Assembly: GCF_001577835.2 (NCBI RefSeq)
Contig: NC_029529.1
Span: 12,287,380-12,351,379, forward strand
Direction: 5' to 3'
Origin: Coturnix japonica
Lineage: Eukaryota > Chordata > Aves > Galliformes > Phasianidae
DNA: 64,000 nucleotides
This document shows positions 43,517 to 55,537 of the stretch, one piece after another. Each line of letters opens with the position of its first letter. Position 1 is the stretch's first letter. The notes under the pieces were generated by a model. It was given only the letters and a program-made list of their open reading frames with translations, made no database searches and was not told the origin of the DNA. Made by a program: the position numbers and the translations under genes.

Positions 43517-46500
43517 AACTCCCCAGGGCAAAGCGCTACGGATGCCTCCAGCCCAGGAAAGCACAAAGAGCCTCCTCCCTCCCAGCCGCCATCGAGCAGA
43601 CTGAGCTCCTGCAGAGCCCTCAAGAGCAAGTCTTGCTTTCAGCACAGGCGGGTTCGGGGTCACCACGTGCTGCTGAAGTGTGGCTGAAGGATAAACAGGA
43701 CTTCACAAGATGTCAGGCTCACCGCCGACTCAGAAGGCCCTGATGGAGGGATGGCCCTCCCCTGCTCTCCTGCACGGTGGGGTTTCTCAGCACAGCCCAG
43801 CACGGAGGCGTTGGTGTTTGACAGCTTTGTGCCTCTGAAGTTCTCCAGGAGGGAGAAACGTGAACGCTCCATTGCTGCAGGTGGGAGAACGTGTTAGAAA
43901 CCCAACAAAGGAAGCCGGGGTAGTATAGGAAAAACAAAGGGCTGCTGTGAGTTGTGCTGTGAACATTTGGAACAGGCAGGTGTGCTGCCTGCAGCTGAAA
44001 GCACTTCAGGGTCCTGAGATACACACTGCAAATCCAGGCAGTAATCACACTCACATTCCTGCCAGGCACAGCAAGAGCAAGGTGGGGATCTGTGCTCCCT
44101 GTACGGCATTCCTAAACATAAGAGTTCCCCCCGCTGCTGTGTTACCTCACTCAGCTCTCATAGTGCAGCCCCATTCTTTTCCTTTCTAACATCTTGCATC
44201 CAAAATATTGAGTTCTATTCTTGCTCGCTCCACCTCTCACTTCCCTTCCCTGAGCTGTGTGTCCGTTTCTAACACAAGAGCCACCTGCTCGAGCACTTGG
44301 TCACTTCTAAGCTCCGCTGGTTTCCTTGCAGGCTGCAGGGATGGCTGCCGTGCTGCTCCCGCTGTGCACAGCTCTCACCACGTGCATCCTCTGTGGGGTG
44401 AAACCACGCAGCCAAAGATGGAGACGCCCAAAGATCCTCTCATCCCGTCTGCTGGATGCCCCAGGGACACCACCAGCAAACTGCCAGCAGCTCCCTCTGG
44501 CACAGGAACACAAACCCAGAGCCACAACTGCACTCGGTAATGCCTTGGCGGGGACCCTGAGCCCTTCCTGGCTGCTGGAGCTACGTCAGAGCCCGGGAGG
44601 CTCCCTGGCAGCCACATGCTTTATGCATTTCAGATGCTGATGGAAGAACATCCCCTGGTTCTGTGGCCGAGCTGATTTACCCCTCCTCCAGTTACAGGAG
44701 TCAGATGGAGCAATCCATCTTCAGCAGCAGGATCAGTGCCTGCAGAGCAGCAACCAGAAACTTCCCGACAGAGATGAGTGCACGGCAGCCCCAGCCCAGC
44801 CCCAGCCACGCTGCCCTCCTGGCTGCACAGCACCGGAGGAGCCCATTCCTCGGCCTAGGGGAAAAAGATAAAGAAAAATAAAAAGCTCTTTTGTTCCCTT
44901 GTGTTGCCATGTAAGTATGCAGTGCCCAAAAAGTTCCTTCATTTCTATTCCAAAATGCTTCAGTTTGCCACCACTGTGGTTGCTATTCCTCTGTCCACAG
45001 CCCTGTGATCTGCAGAGTAAATTATTGCTAACATCCCCTCAAATGAAAGGACTCAGCCTTGGGGTTGCATGTGTATTCATACGAAATGCCAGGCTTGCAA
45101 GGACCTTGGCATTTCACTTGGTTCCTCTCTGAGAACAGCAATCTTTCTACCCTCTTGCCTAAGCATTGTACAACACTCAAGCAAAAGCCAGATGGAAAAC
45201 AGCCCTTGGCGAAGAGGGAGAGATCAGAGCCCTGACATGGAAGTGGTGCTCTCCCAAAATCGGGCTGCTGCTCCATAGCTGCTCACAGATGGTTCCATTT
45301 GGAGCAGGAGGAAGGCAATGTCAGAAATCCTTCTGTTGGTGGCACAAGGATGACTTTAAGACAGTGGCTTTGCCCTCAGGACTGGGCATCTGGAAATGCT
45401 TCCTGGTTTTGTCTCGATTTGTTGCGTGATTCTGGGCACTGTGATGACTAAGTGGAGGCTGAACCTGGATGTGCAGCGTCTGTGTGGCTGTGGAAATGCC
45501 TCATCCTCTGCCCTGCTGACCCGGCTCAGTGCTGAGAGGTGGTGGCACGGAGCAAGCTTTTGTGGCACAGCCCCTGCCTGCAATCTGTGCAGCCTTTCAA
45601 TTGCTTGGGAAAGGCTAAAATGAGCTCCCTAAAAGCTTTCTGCTGCTTCGTCACTCCTCTATTGCACTTCTCAGAAGGAACAGGATGGCCAGGGCAGCCA
45701 AAGGCAGCTTGCCTTGCTAGATGCTCCAGACATTAATAGTTCCTCGAAGTCCCAGGTGCCTGCAGAAAGCTCTTTAACCCTCACAGGCCACTCCAGTACC
45801 TCAGCACCAGGACAAGTGACCCTCCAGCTCAGCCTCTGCTGATGTGAGCTGTGAACTCCCCTGCGGTTCCTTCTGAAATGGTTCTGGAACGTCTCCGAGG
45901 CAGAGCGAAGCCCACAGCCCATCACATGAGCCGCACTGCTGCATTCATCTTCATGGAGGCACCCTCAGCACTGCTGCTCTTACCCCGGCTTTTACCTCAG
46001 CTTGGGAAAAAGATGTCAAGTTTCCTGCCAATGGAACTTCACCCGCAGGGCATCCCTTGTTGCATTCCCACCAGGAAGCTGTTAATCCCACTGGCCTGGC
46101 TCGGTTTCAATCAATGTGGAAACTCTCTGCCTACGCAGGTTGCTCTGATGGTTCACTTGCCTGCAGCACAGCTTCCCATCCCTTTTTTCCATACTTTGTA
46201 TGCATTTTGTAAGTGCAGCCTGTCACAGACGCCTGGCAGTCACTCAGCCTCTGTCCCCCGCTGTTTGCAGCGTGCAGCCCTCAGCAATGCTCCTCATTGG
46301 CCTTTACAATAGCACGATCTTTCATCTCTCTGGAACCTTTTCTCTTTCTTTCAGGAACCGTTTTCCCTCAGCCCTACGTTCCCTGCTCTGAGCTGTGGGT
46401 GAAACCAAACTCATAGATGGACCCATTTTCAACATTTGCCCTCCTGCAGCCTCACACCAGCCCTCTCCTTGGCTACACAGTGTGCTCCATGCCTGGGAGC

Positions 46501-47381
46501 AGTGCAGCTTTTTCACATCACACAGAACAAACATTGTGAGCCATGAACCCAATACGTATTTTATTACAGGACCACTGACCATTTAGTCTTGTGCTGTGGC
46601 TCTACCCCTACAATACACCTCTGGAGTTAAGAAGCATATGAAATCTTGCCTCTGTCTGAATGCCTCCCTGGATGGGGAACCCACAGCTCTGGGCTTTGTG
46701 GTCATTGAGATGAGTCGTTCTGTGCGTGCATAAGATGTATGCACACAGATTTCTGCCAGGGTATCCGCTCTCACCCATACTAGGGAGCAAGCATGGGTCC
46801 CCCCTGCCCAGCCCCATTCTTCTTTCTGGTGTGATAATCCAGGAGGGTTTTCCACTGCCCCTGGTGTGTCTGGTTCTGGTTCTGTTTGCACAAGGTGTGG
46901 TGTTCTGGGGAACATCACCTACAAGGCCTCAAGGTGAGGAGGACAAAACAGAGCTTTAGAAAAGAAGCCACAAACCTGGGCAGGTAAATCGGTTCCCTTC
47001 ACCCTGCTGGCATCCATGGCTTCACTGCTCTTCTTCCACACGAGTCCTGCACTCTTCCAAGGCACCGCATGGCTCCGTGCCTGACTCTGCCCCTGTCTGA
47101 TGGCACTGAATGATCCTTCCTCTCAGATGTGAGCTCTGGAAATTCCATTGTTTGCTCCTGCAATTGAAACAGGTGTCCTCTGGGGCTGCTATGGTTTGAT
47201 TTAGAAAAGCACTGAAGTGCAAGACGACAGCAACACTAACGAGCTTGTTTGAGAACAGATGAGGCAGGAGAAAAAGGTCTGCTTGCTGGCTTCTGAAAAT
47301 TCAGCTGTGCTGTGGTTGTGAAGATGAAGTATTATAGGGAGCAACAGGAAGGAGCAAATCACGACAGCTCCCATCGTGCAA
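43517..47381. other. Long tract without a recognised gene
   Basis: Anonymous sequence of ordinary composition. Chance frames of up to about 150 codons overlap on both strands. No splice-flanked exon of a known family and no repeat copy was recognised. Confidence 0.4.
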
Positions 47382-47402
47382 ACACACACACACACACACA
47401 CA
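47382..47402 (+). repeat. Dinucleotide microsatellite (AC)n
   Basis: About ten uninterrupted AC units. Confidence 0.95.
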
Positions 47403-49564
47403 GAGGCACCTTGTGCTCCTCTGCAGGGAAGTGAGGAGCTTCAGTGTGTGTTCCTGGGAGCAAGGGAGGAAAGCTGGTCTCTACAAACCCAGGGGCAGGC
47501 AACATTCTTGACAGTGAATGAAAATTACCAATCAAAAGGATTGTAATTGAAGCAATTACCGTGTTCTCTGCAGATACACACACTGCATGTTTCATAAAGT
47601 CTAATAGAGTAGTGTTGGTCTGTGATGGATAGGAAATTGCTAGTTAATCACTAGGGAATGGATAACTTCCTCAGCCAATCTTCAGTTAATGCCTTTAACA
47701 CGCTCTTTCGAACACAATTTGTACAAGCTGTGCTTATGGAGAGACTGTTCGGCGAAGTGAAGCTGGTTAATACAGTGATGGCCCCCCGTGTGCATCAGAA
47801 CAAGTCTTTGAAGCACTGCACACAAGGTCCGGCTCCATCCCAGAGATCCTGCTCCAGTACTGTCACCTCCTCGGCAAGTCATATTTCATTTACAGCTACA
47901 GCGCAGGAGGCATTGTGCCACAACCTCACTGTGGTCCTCTAAGAGAAGTGATAACTCTTGAGCATATGAAGCCTTTCTATCTAAACCCTTCTCTGGGTTT
48001 TTTATTCCCACTTGTTTCCTTGCAGGGAACGGAAAGTTACTACCTTGAAAGCCCAAGAGGAAAGCTCAGTCCCTTGGGGGCCTCTGGCACAACCCAAGAA
48101 CCCCAACTGAAGGTGCGAGGCCAGCAGTCAACTCGTTGGCAGCAGCCAGGGAGCTGATTTCTGTGCTCCCAGCAGTGAGATCACCCTGCTCATCTCATAG
48201 GTTTTGGGACTGCTTTGGGACTCCTTGCGAGCCAATGGCCAGGGCAGCACTCTGGACCCAAGCAGCACCCCAGAGGTACATCACCCAAGTGATGGGAGGG
48301 AGGACAGGAGATCATTTGGACTCCTGGGACTTTGCTCGTATCTCAGGCTGAGAAGTCCAGGTCAAGTTAGCCAACAGCAGCAGCAGACAATGGGCAGAAA
48401 ATAGCTCTATCTGCCACAAGGAGAACATAACATCATGAAAAAGCACCTCAGAGGCAAAGTGGACCTGTCAGAGACTTGGCCTTGGGTGCCTGGTTGGGAG
48501 GAGAAGCTTCCCATGCTTCAGTGTTGCCTCTTTACAGGTAATCTGACATCATTTTCTATGGGTGCCTCATAAAACATCCAACATAAACGTCAGCAGAGTA
48601 CAGTTTTCTCTCCACTCTGGGAACGTTTCCAGCTCGTTGGGTTACAGCATCAGCACAAAGAAAGCAAAATTTTATGAGGATAATTATTGAAGATTGCCAT
48701 CAGAAGAAGGTTAACAGTGTTGAACCGTGGTGATGCTGGGAACACTGGGGCAAAGGCACGTTCAGAGGCTTTCAGCCTGATGCTTCTCACTCTGGGTGTC
48801 ATCGGGGTCCGTGTTCAGCCCCCAGCAGTGCTCAGCACTGCAGCAGGCTCTGCTCGCACTGGGAGCAATGCAGAGCTCGCTGCCCTGACTGGCTTTTCCA
48901 GGCATGGGTCAGGGCCATGCGTGCTGCAGTGGGGATGGGCTGGTAGGACTCAGCACAGAAGCAGAAGGAAAAGAAAACTTTAACAGCAAGCACTTATTTA
49001 AACATATTTTTTGATCCACAGTGAGTAGTATTAACGAGTTTGAACTCATTTTCTCCCTCCCTTCCCACCCACCGTCCGTTCCGATCTCCTGCTCCTCTTG
49101 CTGTGTTGTGCCACCCATTCCCCACCACGTCTCCCACCGGCCGTTCAGCAGCCACCTTCGGAAATCCTCCATCAACCTTCTCACTCCCACAGCTGTGCTC
49201 ATTGCTCTGCCCTTCCTTCCTGTTGCACACTCACTCCCCTTCCTCCCCCGGCGCTGTCCTGGCTCCAAGTCTGCTGGTGTTGAGTTGCAGATTCCTTGGA
49301 CGGGTCCTGGTCCTCGCGGTGTGTGCCGTGTGTTCCTGGCCAGCTGTCAGCGCCGGGACGTGGCTGAGCCCTTTGAACGCGTTCCTCTGCCTGTCCCTTT
49401 GGCTCTGCTCGCCTGAGCTTCTTCTGTTACACCCTCAGCCCACTTGCAGAAATCACTTCTAATTTTGTGCTTCATAAAGCCAGAACTGTAATTGCAACCC
49501 TATCGATGACTTCCTTTTCTCAAGCCGGAACTCCCTTGCAAATGTTTTATTTCACAGAACATTA
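47403..49564. other. No gene recognised
   Basis: Anonymous sequence. An AT-rich patch at about 47510-47570 (ATTACCAATCAAAAGG, TTGTAATTGAAGCAATTACC) has paired homeodomain cores and could be regulatory. Confidence 0.4.
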
Positions 49565-49590
49565 AAAAACAAACAAACAAACAAACAAAA
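49565..49590 (+). repeat. Tetranucleotide microsatellite (AAAC)n
   Basis: About six AAAC units after an A-run. The A-rich texture could be a remnant retroposon tail, but no body is recognisable. Confidence 0.9.
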
Positions 49591-49669
49591 CCTAATAATT
49601 AAAAATATATATGTATCTTGAGTTACAATACAAATTGCAAACTGTGGTCCCCAAAACATTGCATCTGAC

Positions 49670-49760
49670 TACCAGGTCTGGGGTCCCCAGCACAGGAAAG
49701 ACTGGGAGCTGCTGGAGACGGTCCAGAGGAGGCCACAAAGATGAGCAGGAGGATGGAAAA
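49670..49760 (+). mobile_element. CR1 LINE internal fragment
   Basis: Contains 'tgggagctgctggagacggt' followed by 'ccagaggaggccacaaagat', a well-known CR1 3' ORF/UTR segment. Short and truncated at both ends. Confidence 0.75.
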
Positions 49761-50345
49761 AAGAAGGCACCCATGTCCCACAGTGACATCTTCCTACCGC
49801 ATGGATCCAAGAGGAGATTTCTCCACCTGTCCAAAGCTGTGCCTGAAAATTACCATTTATATGTGTATCTATGTGCCCCCACTTGAAAAATAGCAGCCAA
49901 TTAGCAATCACAAAGAATTCTGTCACAAATGGCCCAATTTGGTTGTGCTCTGCAATCCCAGACTTTCCGCTGCAAAACAACTCATTTGGGAGATTTTTGC
50001 CAGCACAATCCTTACCCTTGCTTTTCTAATTAACAAAATGGAGGCCCTGCGGCTCGATCCTGTTTTTCTGCTCTAGTCAAACTGTTTAAAAATGCGCTCA
50101 TGATTCATTCTTCTTTCAATTAGGTGCAGCAATCAGATTCTGCTGCACTCCAGCAAGGTCTGCTGTGAAGTGGGCAAAGCAAGCACAGTAACAAGTCGCA
50201 GATCCATACTGAAAATCAGTGGCTGTTAGTTGGCCAAGCACGTCTGGGGATCTGAACACGTATTTAATTCTTGTCATTATCTCCCTGCAGGAGACGAAAG
50301 ACACGAGGGAAAGCTCCTTCCTTCTTTCTGTTGAGCTCTCATAGG
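49761..50345. other. No gene recognised
   Basis: Anonymous, AT-richer sequence between two CR1 fragments. Confidence 0.5.
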
Positions 50346-50585
50346 GTATGTCCAGGTGGAGGCCGGCCATCAGGGGTGTCCCCCAGAGGTCCCTCTTGGG
50401 ACCTGTGCTCTTCAGCTTCTTTATCAGTGACACACAGTGGGATCGAGTGCACCCTCAGCAGTTTGCTGATGGCACAACAGGAGGGAGGGGCAGCATCCAG
50501 AGGGACCTGGACAGAACCTGCTGTGGGGGTTGGAACTAGATGACCTTTAAGGTCCCTACAAACCTAAACCATTCTATGATATTCT
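50346..50585 (+). mobile_element. CR1 LINE with internal deletion
   Basis: A sense CR1 copy. The reverse-transcriptase segment LLGPVLFSFFISD, FADGT and IQRDLDR is followed within a few bases by the terminal 3' UTR (GGTTGGAACTAGATGACCTT, CCATTCTATGATATTC). In full-length CR1 these parts are separated by several hundred bases, so this copy carries an internal deletion. The catalytic FADD motif reads FADG here, so the copy is inactive. Confidence 0.9.
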
Positions 50586-53500
50586 TAAGTGTTTAATTTT
50601 TGGCTTGGTTTCTGTATCTAAAATGCAGGTCTCTAAGGATCTGCCTTGAAGTGTAATGGGAGGCACCATAAATTCCTGGCATCACAAGACTCAGAGAAAT
50701 GAGTTTTCTTTGTGGATGGGCACAAATCAGTTCTTTGCTGAAGAGGAGTCTGAAAGGTGATCGATGTTGCAGGATTTGTGGGACAGGGCTAAGGCTGCCT
50801 GGGTGTGCTGAATTCCCAATTGAGATGGGTTTGCTATAATAAGACAGATGCAGATCCTGCTGGCTAGGATGCAGAAAGGAATAGCAAATCCCCCCTACAG
50901 GGTTAGCACTGGCAAGTTTTTACAGCGAGGGCTTTGTTGCAGGAAGAAGGATTAATTCTGCTTTTGGGGAGCAACCCACAACTCCACACACTCCTCAGAG
51001 CCCCATCTCAGCTGAGCGGGGGAGGGATGCTCGGGTAGATGTCACGGCACTGAGTTGCAGTGCAGAGCGTTTGCTGTTAGAACGGTGAAAGAGCTCGATC
51101 CTTTCCTCTGTTCTGAACCAGCAGCTTTGTTTCTGTAGGAGGTTATGGATTACAAGAAGGGAAACACTGACACAGAAGGCTGCCAAGTACTTGCACTATC
51201 CTGCCGTTTGTCTCCTTCACACTCTGCACGGGTGTTTCTCTAGGGCTTACTCCTCCATAAGGAGTGCCAGTGCTACCTCTTTAGCCATCCATTCACCACA
51301 TCCAAACAGGGCTGGTCCTGCCCAGCCATCAGCTGGCTCTGTCCCAGCCCTGCAGGCCCCTCAGCTCTCATGGTGCCCAGACCCATTTCAATATTGCAGT
51401 GCTGTGTCCCCTGGAGGACGGGCACCCTGCACGCAGGGCTCTGGGCTGGCCCACCCATGTGTCCCCCTCCTGCGCCTCCTTTTGTTCCTCAAGCTCTTGC
51501 GTTGCCTCTGGCTTTGCAAAGTCTGGAAAATATCTGCTTTATGGCTTCCTTCTTTCCAGATCGAGCCCTCCAGAATCGCTGTCGTTTATCTCCCTGCATC
51601 ATCAACTCTCCACCCATTTCAAATTCAATTGAAAGCACATTTTCTCTCTTGCCTGTGGTTCTTAAATTATATACTCAGCTCATTTCAAAATACCAATTCA
51701 GAAACTTGGCGAGGTGATTATTAATAACAGCTCTGTTCTCCTCCAGAGGAGAAATAACTAGAAATATGTGAAATGTGTACACAGTTGTCATTCTCACTCT
51801 CCTCTTTTGCCAAACACCACGTTCTTTATAGGAAATACAAACAACCCTACACCCAGCATTAAGTGCCTGACCATGTAATCAGCGAGGCACCACGCAGAAC
51901 GAGGGCTGGATTCTTTTACATGTCCTGAAACTCGGGGTGTTCACCACCCTCTGCCATGAATTAGAGCTTGGCAGTATGTAGCTGTGCAGACACAGGGCTA
52001 GACACCGTATGCAGCAATCTGGAGCCCAGCTGGGCCTGGGTGGTCTCTTCATTCGCTTGTGTACAGCAGCATACGATAGACATAAATATGCTTAATTAGT
52101 CACAGCAAATTGTGGTTCAGCTATAAGGTTTTTTCCCCAGGGTTCCCACAGAAGGTGGGTCAGGGCTCCGCAGGGACCAGCGCTGCTGGCAGCACGGAGC
52201 TGTGGTCTGGCTCGCAAGCTGGGCTGGAAACTGCTTAGGCAAGTCTTTTATTTCCTTTCCTCTTTTTCTTTGTTTAACTGTGCTTATTAAACATGCGGCA
52301 GAGTACTGGAGACTGTTCCACAGCCCAAGAAGCCACAGCATGTGCAGGGAAGAAGCTCTGGGGTTTCTCCCAACATAAACTCAAATGTCTGTATAAAATA
52401 AGCCATGGGGTGTCTGGGTGCTTCCAGCCCCAGGTAGGTTGTGCCCTGGGAGAGGTGAAGCCATGGCCTCCCACCAGTGTTTGGAGGCTCACAGGGTGAT
52501 GTGCAGCACAGAGCACAACCCCAGCACAGCACCTCAGCCCCGGGCACCACGTGCTGCCAAGCATCAGCACCAAGGAACCTGAGACTGTTTGGTTTGGGGT
52601 TTTTTGGTGGTTTTTTTTTAAATGCAAAAATATAAAATTGGATGTCCATTGCAGGCCTCTTTTGCCAGATTATTTGTTATTCCGCTCACTGATAACCACA
52701 GGGGAGGCAGTGAGGTGTTGTGCACAACAGTACTGTAACATGAGGATCTTCTGCTCCTGAAATATGTACGGAGCTATAGAACACCATGATAGTGCAGTCC
52801 TTGAGTTAGGACTTCTGTCCTGGGATTTGGAGAGAAAACTGACAGCTGAAGGTCTGATGCACCATCACATGGATTTAATGCCACCTCGTGGTCGTTTTAT
52901 CTCTTACTGTGAAAGAGATTTTGACTGGATGCTTCTGAAGAGTGTTCCTCATAAAAGATGAATCCTGTTTGGAGAAAGGATGAAGATGTTACCGACGCTC
53001 TGCTCTGCCCTTGGCCTTCATTGCAGTCACTGCGCTGTCACCTCAATGAACTGCCAGCAGATATTAATACAACCAGAAACATCCCCAAACTGGGATTGCA
53101 AATAGTGTTGAATAACACGAGGCTGAAATACCAGCAGTGGACATTAGACAATATGCCGCGATGCCCTCCTTCCATCAGAGAGCAACTTTCACCTCCAGCC
53201 CAGCAGTTATATGGCATTACCAGTGCAATAAAGAACTGAGTTACATCACCATCCTAAACCGAGGACAGGAGAAATTACAAAGTCTGCCATCACTATTTCA
53301 ACTCTTGGGCTCTTTCAAGAGAAATTGGTTCTTGTACCCTCTCAATAATTTAGTCTGCAGCAGAGAATGACATTTACCAGAAGAATTCACAGAGCATTTC
53401 AGCCTCTCATCCAGCAAATGGCCTGTGTTGCTTTTGTTTGCCACTAGAACTGTGGAAGTGCCACCACTTTACATCTGACTAAACACATTCCTTAGATACC

Positions 53501-54579
53501 GTAATACAAAAGTACTGAGTGAGTGATCAGAGACCATGTACAAACTGTAGCCAAACGAGTCCCGGTCGCACACTTCTTTCCTATCCTCAGGCATCCTCTT
53601 TGTTGNCACAGCAATCGAGGCACATAAAAGGCCTTCGCTCTGTTTAGCTTCATTTCCACAGCCAACAGATGTGAAGGGAGGAAAGAGGCACTTTGATTTG
53701 GAGAAACACAGTCCCCTCTCTGCTGTTCAGTGGAGAGACATGACAAACAGGGGAAATGTGATTAACACAGATGAATCAGCCTTCCTCCTTTCTGGGGAAC
53801 GACTCGTGTCTGTCTGTGCCTTTCCAAGGAGCACAGAAGTGTGAAACACGGCACATCCAACCTGGCCCTCTCCCATCCCAACCTGCCGGCTCTGGTTGGC
53901 ACTGCGGGGTGTTTAAGCCACATTTTCAGCCTCCGGACACTGGGCCGCCTCTGTCAGGGATAAATCCATGTGGATGTTCCATCATCAGTCTCCAGAAAGG
54001 ACAAACCAGGCTGGATTTCATTGCCACTGAAAATCTTCACTATTAACATCACTTTCACAGAAAAGACAGAATATTATTTGGACTAATTTATCGCACTGCA
54101 TGTCCTTCATCCTTCACAGACCTGCTACCAGCCCTGCAGGTGACATCTACAGGTGTCATTAGCTTCATTCCACATTGAGCCGGGCCCGTTGCTGTTCCAA
54201 TAGACGAGCAATGCACTTTCAGTATCAAGCACTGGAAGAGCAGCGTTGTGATACAGCTCATCCCCGCCATGGTCTGCAACCTCTGCTGCCAAGAACAGGA
54301 TCTACCTGGGGAGCTGTGGGTCAAGGAGCTTCTCCTGATGGGATTTAACTCTCCACAGGGAGCTCATTATTCACGTTCTGTTTTCTAGTTCAACTTATTT
54401 TTAGTTGACAGAAACAGCTGCGACGGGGAGAACAAGGAACAGAAGCTGACAGTGTGATCAGCACTTCAGCTCACAGCACTGCCCAGTTCAAAAAGATCAA
54501 TATTCCTTCATTTTTCTGTCATTTTCCATGTCCTGCCGGGCATGTCCGCACTGCAGCACTGCAACCCTCCGGCCCAGAC
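50586..54579. other. Long tract without a recognised gene
   Basis: Anonymous, AT-richer sequence. The single ambiguous base of the window lies at 53606. Frames here (for example 52764-52961 and 52958-53239) match nothing I recognise. No repeat family was identified. Confidence 0.4.
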
Positions 54580-55019
54580 ACTGAGCTGCACACTGAGCTG
54601 CACACAGAGTTGCACACTGAGATGCACATTGTGTTGCACATTGTGTTGCACATTGTGTTGCACACTGAGTTACACACTGAGCTGCACTGAGCTGCACATT
54701 GGGTTGCACATTGTGTTGCACACTGAGTTGCACATTGTGTTGCACACTGAGTTGCACATTGGGCTGCACACTGAGCACACACTGAGCTGCACACTGGGTT
54801 GCACATTGAGCACACACTGAGCTGCACATTGGGTTGCACATTGTGTTGCACACTGAGCTGCACATTGGGCTGCACACTGAGTTGCACATTGGGTTGCACA
54901 GTGAGTTGCACACTGGGTTGCACACTGGGTTACACACTGAGTTGCACATTGTGTTGCACACTGAGCTGCACACTGGGTTGCACATTGAGCACACACTGAG
55001 TGCACACTGTGTTGCACAC
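54580..55019 (+). repeat. 440-bp minisatellite of 12-bp units upstream of CCNF
   Basis: About 36 head-to-tail copies of ACTGAGCTGCAC and variants (ATTGTGTTGCAC, ATTGGGTTGCAC), with a few shortened units. The unit length is a multiple of three, so both strands stay open: the + strand encodes HTEL/HIVL tetrapeptides and the minus strand a Cys-rich CATQ/CNPV-type repeat. It ends about 100 bp before the CCNF CpG island. Confidence 0.95.
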
Positions 55020-55119
55020 GGAGCTGTCAGCGCTGCAGCCCCGTTCTCACACGGATGTATCCGGTCCCTCCCGCTCCCACCCGCCATGTCCGCCCGGTCC
55101 CGCCGCGCGGTGGCAGCCC

Positions 55120-55537
55120 GCAGGCCGCTCTCTCCTCACGCATGCGCAGTACCCGCCGCGCTCCAGACCCGCCAACCGCCCCAGTTCGAATTCGCATCCT
55201 CGCCGTCCAATGGCGGCGCGCGGGGCGGGGTGGGTCCCACCTCCCGTCATCCTCCCGACCAATCAGGAGCCGCGCTGTGTTTGAAAAGAGCTGCGCGCGC
55301 CCTGTGGGCGTGGCTCTGCGGGTCCGTCCCGCGCTGTGGGCGGAGCCAGCGCCGGGTCCCGCCGTGTGTGTGGGCGGGGGCGGCCGCGCCTCGCGCTGGT
55401 TCCCGGCCCCGCGCTGAGCCGGGGGGGCGCGGCCTCGTGCGGGAATCGCCGCCCCGTGCGGTATCGCCGCCCCTCACGGCCGCTGAGTTGGGTCGGAGCC
55501 GCTTCGGGTGCCGGGTCGGTGCGTTCGGTCCGCGAGG
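55120..55537 (+). promoter_or_regulatory. CCNF: CCNF CpG-island promoter with CCAAT and CHR-type motifs
   Basis: CpG-rich sequence directly upstream of the cyclin F start. It contains two forward CCAAT boxes (55207-55211 and 55259-55263), a CHR consensus TTTGAA (55280-55285), a CHR-variant TTCGAA (55185-55190) and an NRF1-like CATGCGCA (55141-55148). NF-Y boxes plus a CHR are the signature of genes repressed by DREAM in quiescence and activated by B-MYB/MuvB and FOXM1 in G2/M. That fits cyclin F, whose level peaks in G2. No TATA box is seen. Confidence 0.7.

Noticed and set aside
53606-53606. Single ambiguous base
   Set aside because: An assembly uncertainty, not biology. It interrupts no supported feature.
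54580-55019. Repeat array considered as a CRISPR
   Set aside because: Units are contiguous 12-mers without spacers, in vertebrate DNA. It is a minisatellite.
54497-55087. 196-codon Cys-rich minus-strand frame resembling a metallothionein- or keratin-associated-like repeat protein
   Set aside because: It is simply the translation of the 12-bp minisatellite. No promoter, signal or non-repeat domain supports a gene.
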